Part shown: positions 38,001 through 50,689 of the stretch, piece by piece
How the letters are laid out: every line of letters starts with the position of its first letter
Position numbering within the stretch: position 1 is the first letter of the stretch
Source of the DNA: Collybiopsis luxurians FD-317 M1
Taxonomy: Eukaryota > Basidiomycota > Agaricomycetes > Agaricales > Omphalotaceae
Assembly: GCA_000827265.1 (NCBI GenBank)
Contig: KN834834.1
Span: 181,924-245,923 of the forward strand
DNA length: 64,000 nucleotides
Direction of reading: 5' to 3'
Notes under the pieces: model-generated
The model's input: the letters and a program-made list of their open reading frames with translations, nothing else
What the model was told of the DNA's origin: nothing
The model's database searches: none
Made by a program: the position numbers and the translations under genes

Positions 38001-40448
38001 AGGTACATGACACGGTTCGCGTGAACAATGACGAATCAAGTTCAGCTTCCATGTTTCCAGAGTGAGAAATTGATTTAGTTTATGGCTGGACTCCGTTTCC
38101 CTCTTATCTCACTCGAGAAAGTAGGCAACTTTCAAAGCCTTCTTACTGGTATTTCGTGGACCGATTCGCAGTGCAAGAATTCAAGCAGTTATTTCTATTT
38201 CATTTGCATACTAGCCTCAAGCTGGCAGTCTTCAGAATTCTTGGATCCCACAGATCAACGTACCTGAGATTTTTGATTCCTGCTGTACCTGCGAAATGTG
38301 AAAAGATTCTTTGGATGTTAACGATGGTGATCCATAAAAGTAGGCACGAGAGGGTGTGAGCAATGCATAATTAAGCTACATTTCAGCTTATCTACGGAGA
38401 CCCCGGTTGAGTTCCCAGGTCTATTATCTGTGCGTGAGAGCTGATTTTTATGAGACAAAAAGTCTTTCGGTGGCAGCTCCCCATCCCCGAGGGTGAGGGG
38501 GAGGAGCGACCTAAGCTATCTTGGCCTGGACCACGCAGATACGGTCTCTACAAGGAAAAAAAGGCGTGGAATATGAAGAAAGGTTATATCGAGAAGCTAT
38601 CTTTTATATATTTCTGAGTGTGAGGAGTCATGACAGATGAATTACGGTTTACGGTACCTTAAACATCTTTAGAATGCTTTATATTTCCTTCAGCATGGAT
38701 AGCACGAGGCGTCAGAGATTTTTCAAAAGGCACAGCTTATGTATCCGTGCGCCATGGTACCTATCAGTAATTATTGTCAAAATTCATGCTGTAAGGGAAA
38801 GGAAATAATCGTAGGACAGCAAGTATGAATACCAGTCAGTTCGAAGTTGTCTGTTAATGGCTGTGTATTTGTGGATGTCATTGGTGCTCTGGAATCCAGA
38901 AGGTGAGACAGCGTAAAAGAAAATCAGAAGACCGTCTGCCCTGCTTCGGTAATATGGGCGGGTTCTCGAAGTTTCTCTAGACAGCATTGAAATAGGTATA
39001 TCTATATTTGTGTGCGAGGTTTGCGTGTGTCCCAGACGCTGAAATGAAGGAAATATGGGCATTTGCCAACCAACCAACACGTGTTCGTTGTGCCAAATTC
39101 GGCACATTAGCACTAGAGCCCCCTTTGACCGCATGGAGAAATCATGGTGTGTAAGGGAAGCTATGGAGAAATGTGCACGCGAGGGTAAAGCTAACCCGAA
39201 TTGCCCTACCTATTGACAATTGCTTCACGTCCATTCCGCCGTGCTTTCAGAAGTGGCCAAGAAATGCTGTCAGGATGCTCTAGGATTAAAACTAACCAAG
39301 ACACCTAACAAGCGAATGTAATACCTAGTGAAAGAATAACTAGATAGGCCTAATACTCAATTTTCCATTAAATCCCAATATAACGTACCTCATCGACAAA
39401 GAAAAGTCGATGTGAGTGTAAGAGATGTCGAGATGTCCTGAGACGTAGCACCAGTCACACAACCAGTCCTACCCCATTCAGAACCCAATGTAAACTCAAT
39501 CGTATGCTCCTTCTGCATGCCTTTATCCAAAGCATGATAGACAAAGAAATGGATAAGCTCCCTTTTCGGATGTTTTATGGAAGTACGGGTATTAGGTACA
39601 CCGAAATGAGTCTTCCTTCGAGCAGAAAAGTTTCCGATCCACTTTATCAGGAAACTTCATTATTAAAATTTGTGTAATGCAGAGAAATTTGCGAAGCACT
39701 TTTTGGATTAGCCTCGGCAACGTCAGAGACTCAAGTTTTTTCTTGTCCTGGTCCAGATACCTACAAGTATCTTTCACCCAAGCGCGTCACCTAAGTACTG
39801 TTCGTATAACTCATCCTGCCAGACAGTTTTAACTGCTGTCCTTGAGAAAGCTTCCTCCGAGCAAGGAGATTGCGTTGCCGTAGCATCCACTTTATTGTTC
39901 TCAGTCAACATTTCTTCAACTACTTTGTCCACTAGCTACTCGTCCGACAAGTTTAGCTTACATTACATTCAGCGATTGCGGAGACAATATTGTATATACA
40001 AAGAGCTTCAGTAGCAACGGGTCTGCAATACAAGAATCTCAATAAATCATATCCTCTCAAGCATTTCTCGGTCTTCGCCAGTTTTCACATGCACTTTCAT
40101 TCATTTACATCCACGATCATTCAATCCGACAATGCTTGGAACAGTCTGTGGCATTCGATAAGGCACGTCTGCATCGTCTACAACAGTGACGAACTAACAA
40201 TAAGGGAAAAGATACCAACTTTTAGTCTCTATACGCGGCAGTTTCCTGCTCATCCGTCGATTTGGTTTTCTGAAGCTTCTTACTCGGTGGTTGTTCGATT
40301 CTCTGTAACTTCTCAACCTACCGTACTCACTGTTTCAGTCCATTCTACGATGCCCTTCATTGGAAGGCGCAATTGGGCGACGTAGGAATAGGTAAAATAC
40401 AATATAATACAAAGTCAAGCTGAGAATATGGTATTATCTACATACCGA

Positions 40449-40730
40449 TCAATTGTAGTTGGCGCAATAAATACCGTACCAGAACCCATAGCGCGTCCTT
40501 TGATGTTTTGAGAACTTACCATCGTTCCTTCCGTCGACAACTTGGTTGCCCTGCTCCTCCGCCTCCTCTTGAGAATCACCGTATCCACCTCCGAGCGGAT
40601 TCTCTCGTCGCTTCAGCCATACCTTTGTTGAAAGGGCTAGAGAAGTAAAGGTAAAAGTAGATTTAACGCCCAAAAATAGCGCTTGAGCATTTGAGCGCTT
40701 ACCGGTTCTCTCTCTCTCCCAAACGTTCAT
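40449..40730 (-). other. Gly-rich coding-like segment A
   Basis: Minus-strand open segment with G-G-G-Y-G followed, after an acidic/Gln-rich stretch, by V-D-G-R-N-D-G. The latter abuts a consensus donor (GTAAGT) and a possible acceptor (TTCTCTAG) lies upstream, so this may be one exon of a small gene. It resembles segment B at 42337-42642. I do not recognise the product. Confidence 0.3.
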
Positions 40731-42336
40731 GTCGATTTCATCTCTAGTTCAAGATCTCTATCAACCCTTCTCCTCGACTTCCCTTCTCACTATCTCAGTC
40801 ATTCTCAATCCACGAAGGCCCAACACTCCGACTAGCAGCTTCAAATCGGAGAAGATCCTTCCAGCAAATGGCTACAGACTTATTCTTCAACATATATCAT
40901 TATCGCTGGGTATATATGGATATATTTTCATGGATGTAGGGCAGGAATGGTGCAAGAAACGGGTCTAAGGTACTCGAATCGCGTCCGTTTGGTTTCCGTG
41001 TCCGGCTCACTTTTCTATGTAGATCTTTTGAATAGTTTCTCTACATACGCGTGTATGAATATCCTTGAAAATTCAATCCAAAGTTGTATGCTTCACGCGC
41101 TCAAAACTCCACTCATGGATCTTCTCGTCTATTCTGGTCGTTCAATCCGCGTGAAACCATAATCGCATCGCTATATAACGAGTAGGCTCGCTTACAAGGT
41201 CGTGCCCTTAACTCTTGACCCCCGGAATCTCTGCGGGCACCGAAGGCGGACTAACCTGTTCATTCTTGTGCTGAGTCTCCTAGGTAAGAATTCGTAAGCT
41301 TTTCTTTTTTTTCTCCATTCGGTCCTTCTTCCGTTTCCCCGCTATGTCAAGTCTCCATTTTATACCTCGACTTACGTGTTTGCATCCACCAGCTCTATCG
41401 TCCACCACTTCTCAGACGCGTAAATAATGGGATAACCTTGCGCAACCCTGCCCATTCATCCTTTCCGCCGGAATTCCATTCTACAGTACTGCAAGGAAAG
41501 CTCAGGCGAATTCGGCTCGAAGGACTGTGGGCTCTTTCTTCGGCTAAAGGTTACATCTCGAGCGTAGATCTTGAACACAACTCAACTCAAGCTCTTCCGT
41601 CGAGGCCGAGGTTTGCATCGAACTACCACCATCCGCATTTCCGTCAACTCTCCTTCGAGCACTCTCTTTCTACCGCTGTCCCTGGAACCTGCTCGTCGAC
41701 GCGATATCGACGACTACTTCTACCTATCCTTCCCCCGGTGCTTTCAGTGCGGTTCAATTAGTCATTATGCTTGTGGCACGCGTACAGTGGTTCAGCGTGC
41801 CTATACCTCCTCGAGGCGACACGGATACGGGAAGGAGGGGGAAGATAACTCGAAGGAGACACGACGGAACTACACGAAATGTAGAGTCAGTGCGGAGGGG
41901 AAGGGAGGGGATGGAGCCTACTTAGGCAGCAGCGAAAATACTGCTGCGTCCGTTTCGTGGACGCCGGAAGTTGTGGACGTCGCAATTCGGACGGTTCGAT
42001 AGCGCTCCCGTGTTCGAAGCTAGGAATCAAGGTAAGCCTTGTCTTCCGCGCTGCGTTCGCTCAATTCAGCTGAATCCTCGCCGTAGACATCTGCCTTCAG
42101 CTAAGCCTCACTCGAGCTGTCTAACGAGTCCGTTCGTTCAGACCGTCCTTCTTGACATAGCCTCCATGCCCTCGGTTCCGTTTACACCACTATTTTCTAT
42201 AGCTTTGTCCTCGAGCTCACCCGTCTTTCTGTACCCCCTGGCAGTTCGATTTCGTACTTTATTCGCTCGCCGGTCTTTCCGATGGTGCAGCGGTATCATA
42301 GAGGAATTTCCCGCATGTCCAACCTCTCCACATTCC

Positions 42337-42925
42337 TCAGTAATGGACGGGCTGCTTTCGAGGCACGATACTTGCTGATTTCAAAACTGGAATACTGAGC
42401 AAATCTCTCCCTCCCAAGTCTTTGTCGAAGTTGCCGTCGATCCTTCCGTCCACCCCCTCCAAGTCTTTTCCAGTCACATCTTCACTTCCGTATCCACCGC
42501 CCCGACCGCGCCTGAAAGACGACCGAGAGTCATTCACACACTCTGAAGACCGGCTGCGTTGTATACGACATTGACGTAAGGTGTTTTCGTCATCCAAATT
42601 CATTTCGGTATGTCTTTTTGGTCTTCCAGATTCGAGGGCCATGATTTACTGCCTTATACCCAGATTCATTCGCCATTGGGTTTACCGCAGGATCGATGTT
42701 TGCCCTATTCCTGCCTCCCAAACCCTCTCCCGGGTCTATACCTCTCCAAATGCCCTCTACTCGCGAAGCCGGGAAGATTATCCAGGCTATACCCAAGATT
42801 TTGTTAGGTACATCCATTCCCTATTTGACCTTCACAGTAGGCTGATCATTTCTGTTATTTCGTTACAGCCTACTTTCGTCTCCCCGCCACATCACAGCGC
42901 GATTTTTGGCGTGGACTCAGACTGA
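42337..42925 (-). other. Gly-rich coding-like segment B and adjoining open frame
   Basis: Minus-strand segment with G-G-G-Y-G and V-D-G-R-I-D-G in the same order and spacing class as segment A, preceded by a possible acceptor (GTCTTTCAG). An overlapping upstream open frame (to about 42817) could supply the N-terminus, but I could not link the two in phase with confidence. Possibly a decayed or very small gene; function unknown. Confidence 0.3.
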
Positions 42926-43522
42926 TTCGTTGTAGCAGGGTCTCGGAGTACTGTTACGCTACCGGCTCCTTGCCATCTTTTGGAGCAGATCCTAGAGTTA
43001 GCTGCGTTGTAGTTAATGAGCATGTAATAGCTACGATTGTAAAACAAAATCAGTTATATCGACGAGGCAACTACAGAAGCCCGATGCGTGCTACATTTAG
43101 AATGGAACCACTTTACATTCATATTATTCCTTCTACTCGAGCCAGAATGCATAAAGTAGAAAGCTTAACTTTTAATCCGACTGTTCCAACAAATACGAAC
43201 CCAGTCTGACCTACTTATCGATTTAACAGCAAGTGACATTGTCACGATTTCCTGAATGTTTGTGATCTGCATCACTTGAACCTTCCCATTACAGTAAATT
43301 TTTTTTTTCGCTCTTGCCAGATCTGGAATATGCCCGGTCCTAGCAGAAGTCAACCATGAGAATGTTTGGTCCAACTCAACCACCAGCCCACACTCCGATT
43401 GACTCTGCTTTTTTGAACCTCGGCTAGAAAAATCAAAATTGTAAGAGCCCAGTCGTTGCTTTTGAGTTTTACTGACCAAGGTTTGCAGTTTTATTTCTTT
43501 CGTTGACGTCGTGGGGCTCACA

Positions 43523-44657
43523 ATGAGCTCTTTCTCCTCGTATTCTCCTCTCTCCGATTACTATTACCAGTCCCTCGCCAGCCACCAGCCTGACTCTTTT
43601 TTCCCAACGCGACTTAACCCGCCACAGGAAAAAAATTCGTTGTGGTTCAACAACCCCGATTTCTTCATCCCAGCCGGCACCGACGATTACAGTCTCTCAA
43701 TTAATATCAATCCCAGCACTGATCACGGACATTTGACCATGCAAAGTCCTTGGTCTCAACGCACCGCAGAATATGGTGGCGTTGCTGACGACGCTCTTCT
43801 TTCTGTGCCACGGCCATTGGCAACCCAGTCCCAGAATCGAGCCTGTGGAAGCGTCAACGTACCCGCGTCGCAGGGCCTGGTCAGACTTGAGCCAGACTTC
43901 AATCTCGAACATCCTTTATCATTTTCACCATCGTTGCCTCAGGAGGATCTGATCGATGACACTGGAATTCTTCAGTCCTGGCCTGAATTGTCTACGCACG
44001 ATGTTCTTCAGTTCGAGTCTAAAGTGATTAGTACGCAATGGGCAGACCTATCCGAGGGAAGTTGGCCGAATGTGTATAGGATTTTGGAGGGCTCAATGGA
44101 CAGTGACGTGACAAACCCCGGTTTTCCAGACCAATATTCACCCGCAAAATTTGATTTTCGTCCTTCCTTTAATGACAACGGCGTATTAGAGGCTCCCACT
44201 TACCCGCCAGAGTCACCGACGGACGAATATATTCAACCCCATCCTCCTCACAAGGCCCCTTCCAAGTATCCGCAGAAAGGACATCGAAGTGTTAGCTCTG
44301 CGGCAATCGTACGGGCTTCGCGAATGCGACGTGGAGTCAATCGAGAAAGTGGCGAAACGCGTCCATCACGCTTCTTTTGTCATATGAAAGAGTGTGTAGA
44401 GCTTGGCGTTGGGTTTACTGCCAAGCATAGATATTTAGGTACGCGCTCCAAAGTAGACTTTAGGTTATTCAGTTAGCTGAGTATGAATTTTCTTTTCAGA
44501 TCATCTTCGTCGGCATGCGGGCGTGAAACCTTTCAAATGCACTGATTGCTTGAGTGCGTACACTAACGGCAGCGATCTCCGTCGCCACCAGAAGAATAAA
44601 AAGTGTGCAACAGTTGCGGACCGACGATCTGAAATGGATTTTGATTTCAAGTGTTGA
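43523..44657 (+). CDS. C2H2 zinc-finger protein, probable transcription factor
   Basis: Two exons (43523-44438, 44500-44657) encode 357 residues. ATG at 43523 is the first in frame. Residues 1-280 are Ser/Pro/Asp-rich and look disordered, as in fungal activators. A basic stretch (R-M-R-R-G) precedes two adjacent fingers at the C-terminus. Finger 1 is C-x4-C-x15-H-x3-H, with a longer than usual loop, and the intron splits it just before its His pair. Finger 2 is C-x2-C-x12-H-x5-C, so its last ligand is Cys instead of His. The linker H-A-G-V-K-P-F is close to the canonical TGEKP type. It should bind DNA in the nucleus; target genes cannot be inferred. Confidence 0.85.
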
Positions 44658-47600
44658 TGTACAAGTACTACCTAACGTTACCTATATTGCTTTTTGCTCT
44701 GATGTTTGCCAGCCTTCCTTTTGCTATGCTCCGCTGTACTCAGTCTCACACTTTGACGAGGAGACTCATTCGCTTTGCTTTTTGATAACGAAATACTTTT
44801 GATAACATCAGTGTCACCACTCCTGTAGGTCGACATATGATGTTGCTATGCAGAATGTATGTAGAATTGTGTATTTTTACTGTACATACTGAAATAGTGC
44901 TTAATCGTGAGCTTTGACTCGATCTGGAATGATATTTACCGCTTTGACTTCCAGTCAGGTGATCGTACGGGTGAAAAAGTTTGTTCGCCAGACCCGTATC
45001 CGTTCTATGCTCTTATACATTTAACTCACTAGTGAGCTGAGGACCGCCCCGAGATGGGGATATCAATTAATGCTCAAATGTGATGATAGAATTATATAAG
45101 TTTTTAGGACATTGCTGGCGTGCGTTTTCTTCACCGTTGAATCTAGAGGAGATATATAAATCTACCATACTCTCCCGCCCCCCTTCCTTCAGATTACACA
45201 GTGCCAATCATCGGCAGAAGCCTTTATTTCATTCGACCCTCACCTGGTGCATGCCTTTCCTGAACATCTTCTCGCTGTGGCTGCTTAGAGGTGCATCAAG
45301 CAATGAAACTGGTTGTAGAGTTTAAACGTACAGAGAGAGAATGAGCACGGTCAGTTAAGTCAAGAACGGGTACAATGGATTCGGGATATCCAAACGTGTC
45401 AAACTTGAAGAGCTGTATAAGCTATGAATTGTACATAGCGCATGTGTCTTTGACCGGAGTGTCAACAGAAAGATACCTATGCGAACATTCGATCGAGAAG
45501 GATGCGCGCGTAGGATCAGCTTCACTTACTGATTTCGAACGGATAAAGCGCGGTGTAATACCGGGAAGAAATCAAAGTTGGTAAAAGCGCGATTGATCAA
45601 ATCTTACAATAGATCGTCCGCGGAGGGATTGCGTCGACAGTCTCCTAAATTAGACGGTCGCGATACCTAGAATACGTAGAAGAATGAGTACGAAACGAAT
45701 GGCTCAAAAGCTAAACTTAACTTAAGCGGGCTCACGTTTCCAATATGGATATTAGAAATAGTACAGTAACTGTTATTTACCTTCTTTTTGCCAGGATGCC
45801 TACAGTTCATTTTCAGTGCTATAAAATTACTGCGAATGCTCCTAAACGTTTGGGCTATCACCTTTAAAATCGTCGTAAGCGCATATTTTCGCGTTGAGGA
45901 AGCACTTACATTCGACAGAGATCCGATGCTTGGGATTAGATCCCAAGTAATTGTGGTCAATGAAATAGGGGACTACATTTTCTCTAGAGGCTCTCGTCTC
46001 AATGAAACGATTCACTTGCAAATCCTTCGGATATTCATAAAAGTGCTTAGGACAGCGCGCCGCATTCTACATCCTACGCCTTTCGGGCTCTGTACACGAG
46101 ATAGCTTTGCTGGGCATTCGCGCATCGGAAGTCGAAGGAAACCGAAAAAAACAAAATTGAAACGACGTGCCTGAGTTGGACAGGTTACCTCAACTTGAAT
46201 TGGGAGCTCAATAGGGAACGCTTATCTTCAAAGCGCTCTTGGCCCTCAATGCGTTTGCGTCTTCTCAAGATTGGCCAGGCCGCCAACAACTAGCATCCTA
46301 GTGATTCGAGTAACTAAAAGGCGCCTATTTATCGATTTTGTATCAAGGTTACCCATCTGTGCTCGACGAAAGGCAAGCAATAATGATATACGTTACCTCT
46401 CAATCAAATTTGTCGTATTTCGTCAGAATCAAGCCTGTATACGTATACTTCTCCTCTACCGCAACAATCGTAGCTTGCAAATTATTACCGAGTACCTAAA
46501 GGAAAACCGAAGGATCAGCACGAAGGCTATCAAAACCATGAACCACAAACTCTTCATTTACTATATACTTCCTACCCACTATCCAGTCCCATACGACGTG
46601 TAGATAAATGGTGATATGTAGTCCAATTTGGTTTACAAATAAATTTGTTCAGCGTTGCATCGTCTTCTCCTTCGGATACACCGTAATCAACAACTGAATA
46701 TTCCTTTTCAACCGTATGATCATGTAGCCGGAGAGTTGATTTGAGCATTGCCCTAGTAGAAACAAAAGTCAATTGCACTTTTCAAATATCAGGATAAACG
46801 ATAACAGGGACACGCTACCCTTGCTTTGGGAATGGAGTAGCACATTAAAAAAACCGAACATCCCCCGGGAAATTCAGGGCCATCGGTAGAGTAGTATGCC
46901 ATCTGGAGAGAACATTCAGATCACCTTGAGAACATACATAGCGAAATGTCTTACACGCATGATTTCGATGTCAAGCAGCGTATCTTTTTGATACCGGTTA
47001 GCTGTGGTATCCGTCTCTCGCTGGGCAAAAAGGATGCAAACGAGGTAATTTGAACGACTAGTGCGAGGTGCATGCCGTCCCGAAGAATAATAACTTAACT
47101 AGCAAAATGACGGTCTTCCGTGCAAGGAGGCGAGAGAATGGGAAAATGGTACCTCGGATGGGACTGAGGCATCGAAGTGATCTTGCTGAAGTATCCATTA
47201 AACGATCAGCACTACGTAGACAATAATATCGAAGAAAATGAACATCACAAATTTGAATCGAACGATGGAAGACTTTTAGCGATACGAAAGCCCTCCTCAT
47301 TCAAGTGATCGGCAAGTCTAGTCTCACTGAGATGGATTCAGTAAACGGCAAAACGTACAGGTGACGAGCAATCATACCTAAGTATCAGGAACCGAGAAGA
47401 GCCCGGTGGACTTGCACGATCTTCTCTGACTCAAAGAGCAAAGGGTGAATACTTGACAGCCTTGTTTTGATACGAGTGTGTGGGAGGACTGTACGATTCC
47501 GACTAAGTCCCAAATAGGTAGAATTAGTTGATAGAGATTGGTGGGCAAGGAACGCGGACGGACGGCAGACGAAATAGTGAAAGAATTGGAGTGAAGAGAT

Positions 47601-49766
47601 ACGGAGAGATCACGAGAAAGGTGTGAAGATATGATAGACTACCAATTGCCGTATTGCTGTTGACCCTCTGGAGACCATCTAGCATGTCTACAAATACGCA
47701 TTTCTGTGGTATATGGGGCTGGTATTAGCGAAACGAGCTCGTACACGGTGCAAACGAGACGATGAGCGTCAGAGAAGGCGCAAGAGTATGGCCGGTACTT
47801 ACCAAAATTGGGGAGCTCTAGAATTCTGAACACCGTGTAATCGACATTGCGAGTTTGGAGTCCAGCGGGTGTCATATTCAGCGGAAGAGCAGTTACAGGG
47901 CGCCGGTTCATTTAAAAACAGCGCGCAATCAGATTATGAGACAACCTACCTTATTCAAGGACCGACGAAAAGAAAAATGACCTAAGGAAGGGAAGTCGAT
48001 GATGTCGTGAGAGGGAAAACAACGACGCAAGAAAACGGATAGAAATAAATAGTGAGCGAGATTAGTTGCTCAGACCTACGGTACAATCTGTTGCACAAGG
48101 CATAGGGCTTCTACGTTTGAACGATATAAGATGCCCTGATAATGGAGATGCAAAGGCGTATGATTGATTGTCTAAAACCAAAGAGTCGGCTCTATTGAGT
48201 GTGAGTCGGCTATGTAGCTGAGGAAGCGAAAGTTCCAGCGATGAAAAGAAGGTAAGTCGAAGTCAGCTTTCAGAATACCAAGGTGAATACATACACAGGG
48301 GCATTCAAAATGCTGACGCAAGAAACGTCTATAGATTCTTGATAGATTCAGCCGCGCGGAAGGGAGATCGCGGAGCTGGAGTCACGGAGTAGCGGTAGAT
48401 AATAAGAGCAATATACTTATAGTGGTAAACGACCTCGTATTACAGAACCTGGCGCAAGCGAAAGCTTCAGAATTGACGGCGTTGAATTGACTTCCAAGTC
48501 ACCATGGGCGATTTATTGATACTTCGATGCTAGATATATCGCAGTTGATGCAGGGATTTAGTTTTTTTGAGAGTTCAAGGTAGAAAATGATGTTTTATTC
48601 AAAGGTAACGCGAGAGATGACGGATGAGGGATGGGAGACGGCGAAGAAGAGAATGAGGAAGTGATTTGACGCCGGTATCACATGGGCGCCTATTCATAAC
48701 TGCTTTTCTTTCGCGTACTGTCACCCTCAATTCAACCGATGCCCATTTCTTCTGTCTGAACGCCTCACGCGCAAGGAAAAAATATACGGCCCTACACGTC
48801 GCTTGTCCTGTATCTCTTGTATATTCCTTCTGCGCATAATTTGGTTCGATATGGATATTTGAATTGGAGCCTGGTTTGCACCGCGAAATAGTGAATGGAT
48901 ATAGGTTTCCGTTTGACTTTTCAGGCACGTTGGAAGGTATCTACCGAAGTATCTGTACGGTAGCCGGCTCGCTGATCCTCTGCATGGTTTAGACTAAGTT
49001 ATCTCGTACTCAATATACTGCGTCAACTCCATCGCGAGTTTCTATCTATTCGATCGCGAAAGCCAAGAAAATTTCGATACGGTGGAATGAATAGTGACAT
49101 ACTTTCAACGGAATGAACTCCTCACGGTAAGGGAAGCGGTTACCGCACGTACAAGTCTTGTACAACGGAGACGGGTGAGTCCTGTGTGATTCGTCGATTT
49201 GTGGGTCGATACTGATTTATTAGTTATGTAGCTATTGTCGTCGATGCTTTCTAGCTTCTCCCTGTGACGCTACTCTAGGGTACAAGCGATAGCGTTTCTA
49301 TTAGGCCTGTTTAAGCTGAATTAGCAGGGTACGTATATCGTTCAGTCTCCTTCTACCGCGCTCTTAAACTCTTTTCCTTCTTTCTCAGATGTTCGCCGGA
49401 GCTTTCGCTCCTCTCACTAATAGTATCTGAATTACCGACAAAGCGTGAACTGAGGGATTAGGAATAGGCTATCTTTTGGGGGAACGATGGGGTAGTAGGC
49501 TCGGACGTTTGTGTGGAGAGTACGTGTCCTACTTCCGCTTCAAACGGCTAGTCGAATCTAATTTTTTTCCGGCGTTTTGTTCAGGTTTGAACAGCTTTCT
49601 CCAGGCAATCGGCAGCCTCACTCAGTCTTCTTGCATCCGCGCAACCGTTTGCCGTCTAATCGGCTGTACATTCATCGGCGGCTCCCCCCACATGCGTTGC
49701 CGTTGTGTCTGGACTCGCGAGGGACAAGAATCTAACCGGTCAATGTCTGACTTGTGGTCTCTGCAG
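44658..49766. other. Gene-poor region, no gene supported
   Basis: About 5.1 kb. Short frames such as 45788-46174 plus (basic C-terminus), 46271-46603 plus and 48599-48928 minus lack known motifs and phased partners. No repeat or RNA gene was recognised. Confidence 0.4.
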
Positions 49767-50594
49767 CCGCTTGAGATTCAAATGCTCTTGGTGGTACCGA
49801 ACACCCCTCCTAGTGATCAACGACTCGCGTATAGACCTTCCGGAACTTCTCATGTACCAGTCAATACGAAATACAGGTACATTCTCCTCGAAAGCCGGCT
49901 CCTCGATTGCAGAATTACTCCCTCTTCGTCGTCCTTTTCGTCAGACTCTAAAGGCTCTAGCGGTGGTACAGATTTGCCCACCGTGTACAAACAGGGTATC
50001 CCATTCTCGCGCGCCGTCTACTCTCTCCTTCGTCTCCTCCCTGCGTGGCAATTGTCCACGCAACTCAAGTCTCAAGAGGATGGAAATGGAGGGCTAGGAA
50101 TACGAGTACGAGCGAAAGGAGATACTGGATCCGACTTCGATGAATCTGCCGTCTTGTCCTTTCACTCGTCATTCGATTTACTGACAAGTTCACATACATT
50201 TGCCTCGATTCAGCATCCTCTAGGTGCTCTGATCCTTATGTGCACCTATCTCCCATCACCCGTCTTCGGCATAGATGGACTAGACAGCCTGCTGAGCTCT
50301 GGATTCAGGTTCTTGGATACAGGGACGAGCACTACGTGTCAGGATCCAACGGTCAACTCTTCAACTTTAGGGATGAGCTCACCCCCTTCTCCACGAGATG
50401 TTCACCGTCATATTGATCCTCCTTCTCAAACCGTTACCTGTACCTCATCCGATGTTGACTCTATCGCAGAGCATTTCATCATCCCTGCTCCTTCCTTGCG
50501 CGCAGGCCAACCTCTACTCCCAATAACTCGAGCCACCACTGCAACCGCAATATCCACGCAACCCTTGTTTGGACTCGCAGATAGATTAAAATGA
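49767..50594 (+). pseudogene. Truncated ATG13-like fragment (autophagy regulator HORMA region)
   Basis: The frame from a splice-acceptor-like ctgcag at 49761-49766 to the stop at 50592-50594 matches the middle of fungal Atg13. In order it shows P-L-E-I-Q-M-L-L-V-V-P, R-Y-I-L-L-E-S, L-P-T-V-Y-K-Q-G-I-P-F-S-R-A-V-Y-S-L-L-R-L-L-P-A-W, a Q-H-P-L-G-A-L block, L-L-S-S-G-F, then a Ser/Pro-rich stretch with I-A-E-H-F-I-I-P. Atg13 binds Atg1 and Atg17 through its tail and starts autophagy through its HORMA domain. Missing here are the first ~100 residues of the HORMA domain (the upstream frame to 49476 does not resemble them) and most of the long regulatory tail; it stops just before the 339-bp repeat array. 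I read it as a gene fragment broken by rearrangement; a live gene with distant 5' exons is less likely. Confidence 0.55.
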
Positions 50595-50689
50595 GAATCT
50601 CTCAGCGCTGCTGCATTCGATTCTCATTTGCTCACTACTAACTGCATGCCGATGGAACATTGCTCCATTGTCCCAGTCCCACTTGATCT

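Larger units (their letters stand above)
35093..43522. other. Gene-poor region, promoter of chitin synthase and no clear gene
   Basis: About 8.4 kb. The first few hundred bases are the chitin-synthase upstream region, including a GCC/GGT-rich stretch near 35150-35180; the open frame across it (to 35405) is an extension through the start codon, not a gene. The rest has many short open frames on both strands without domains. The only internal signal is a pair of related Gly-rich coding-like segments on the minus strand, listed separately. Confidence 0.4.

Noticed and set aside
49476..49766. N-terminal extension of the ATG13-like frame
   Set aside because: The ~97 residues before the acceptor-like ctgcag do not resemble the Atg13 N-terminus and are Cys/Arg-rich like random frames, so I start the fragment at 49767.
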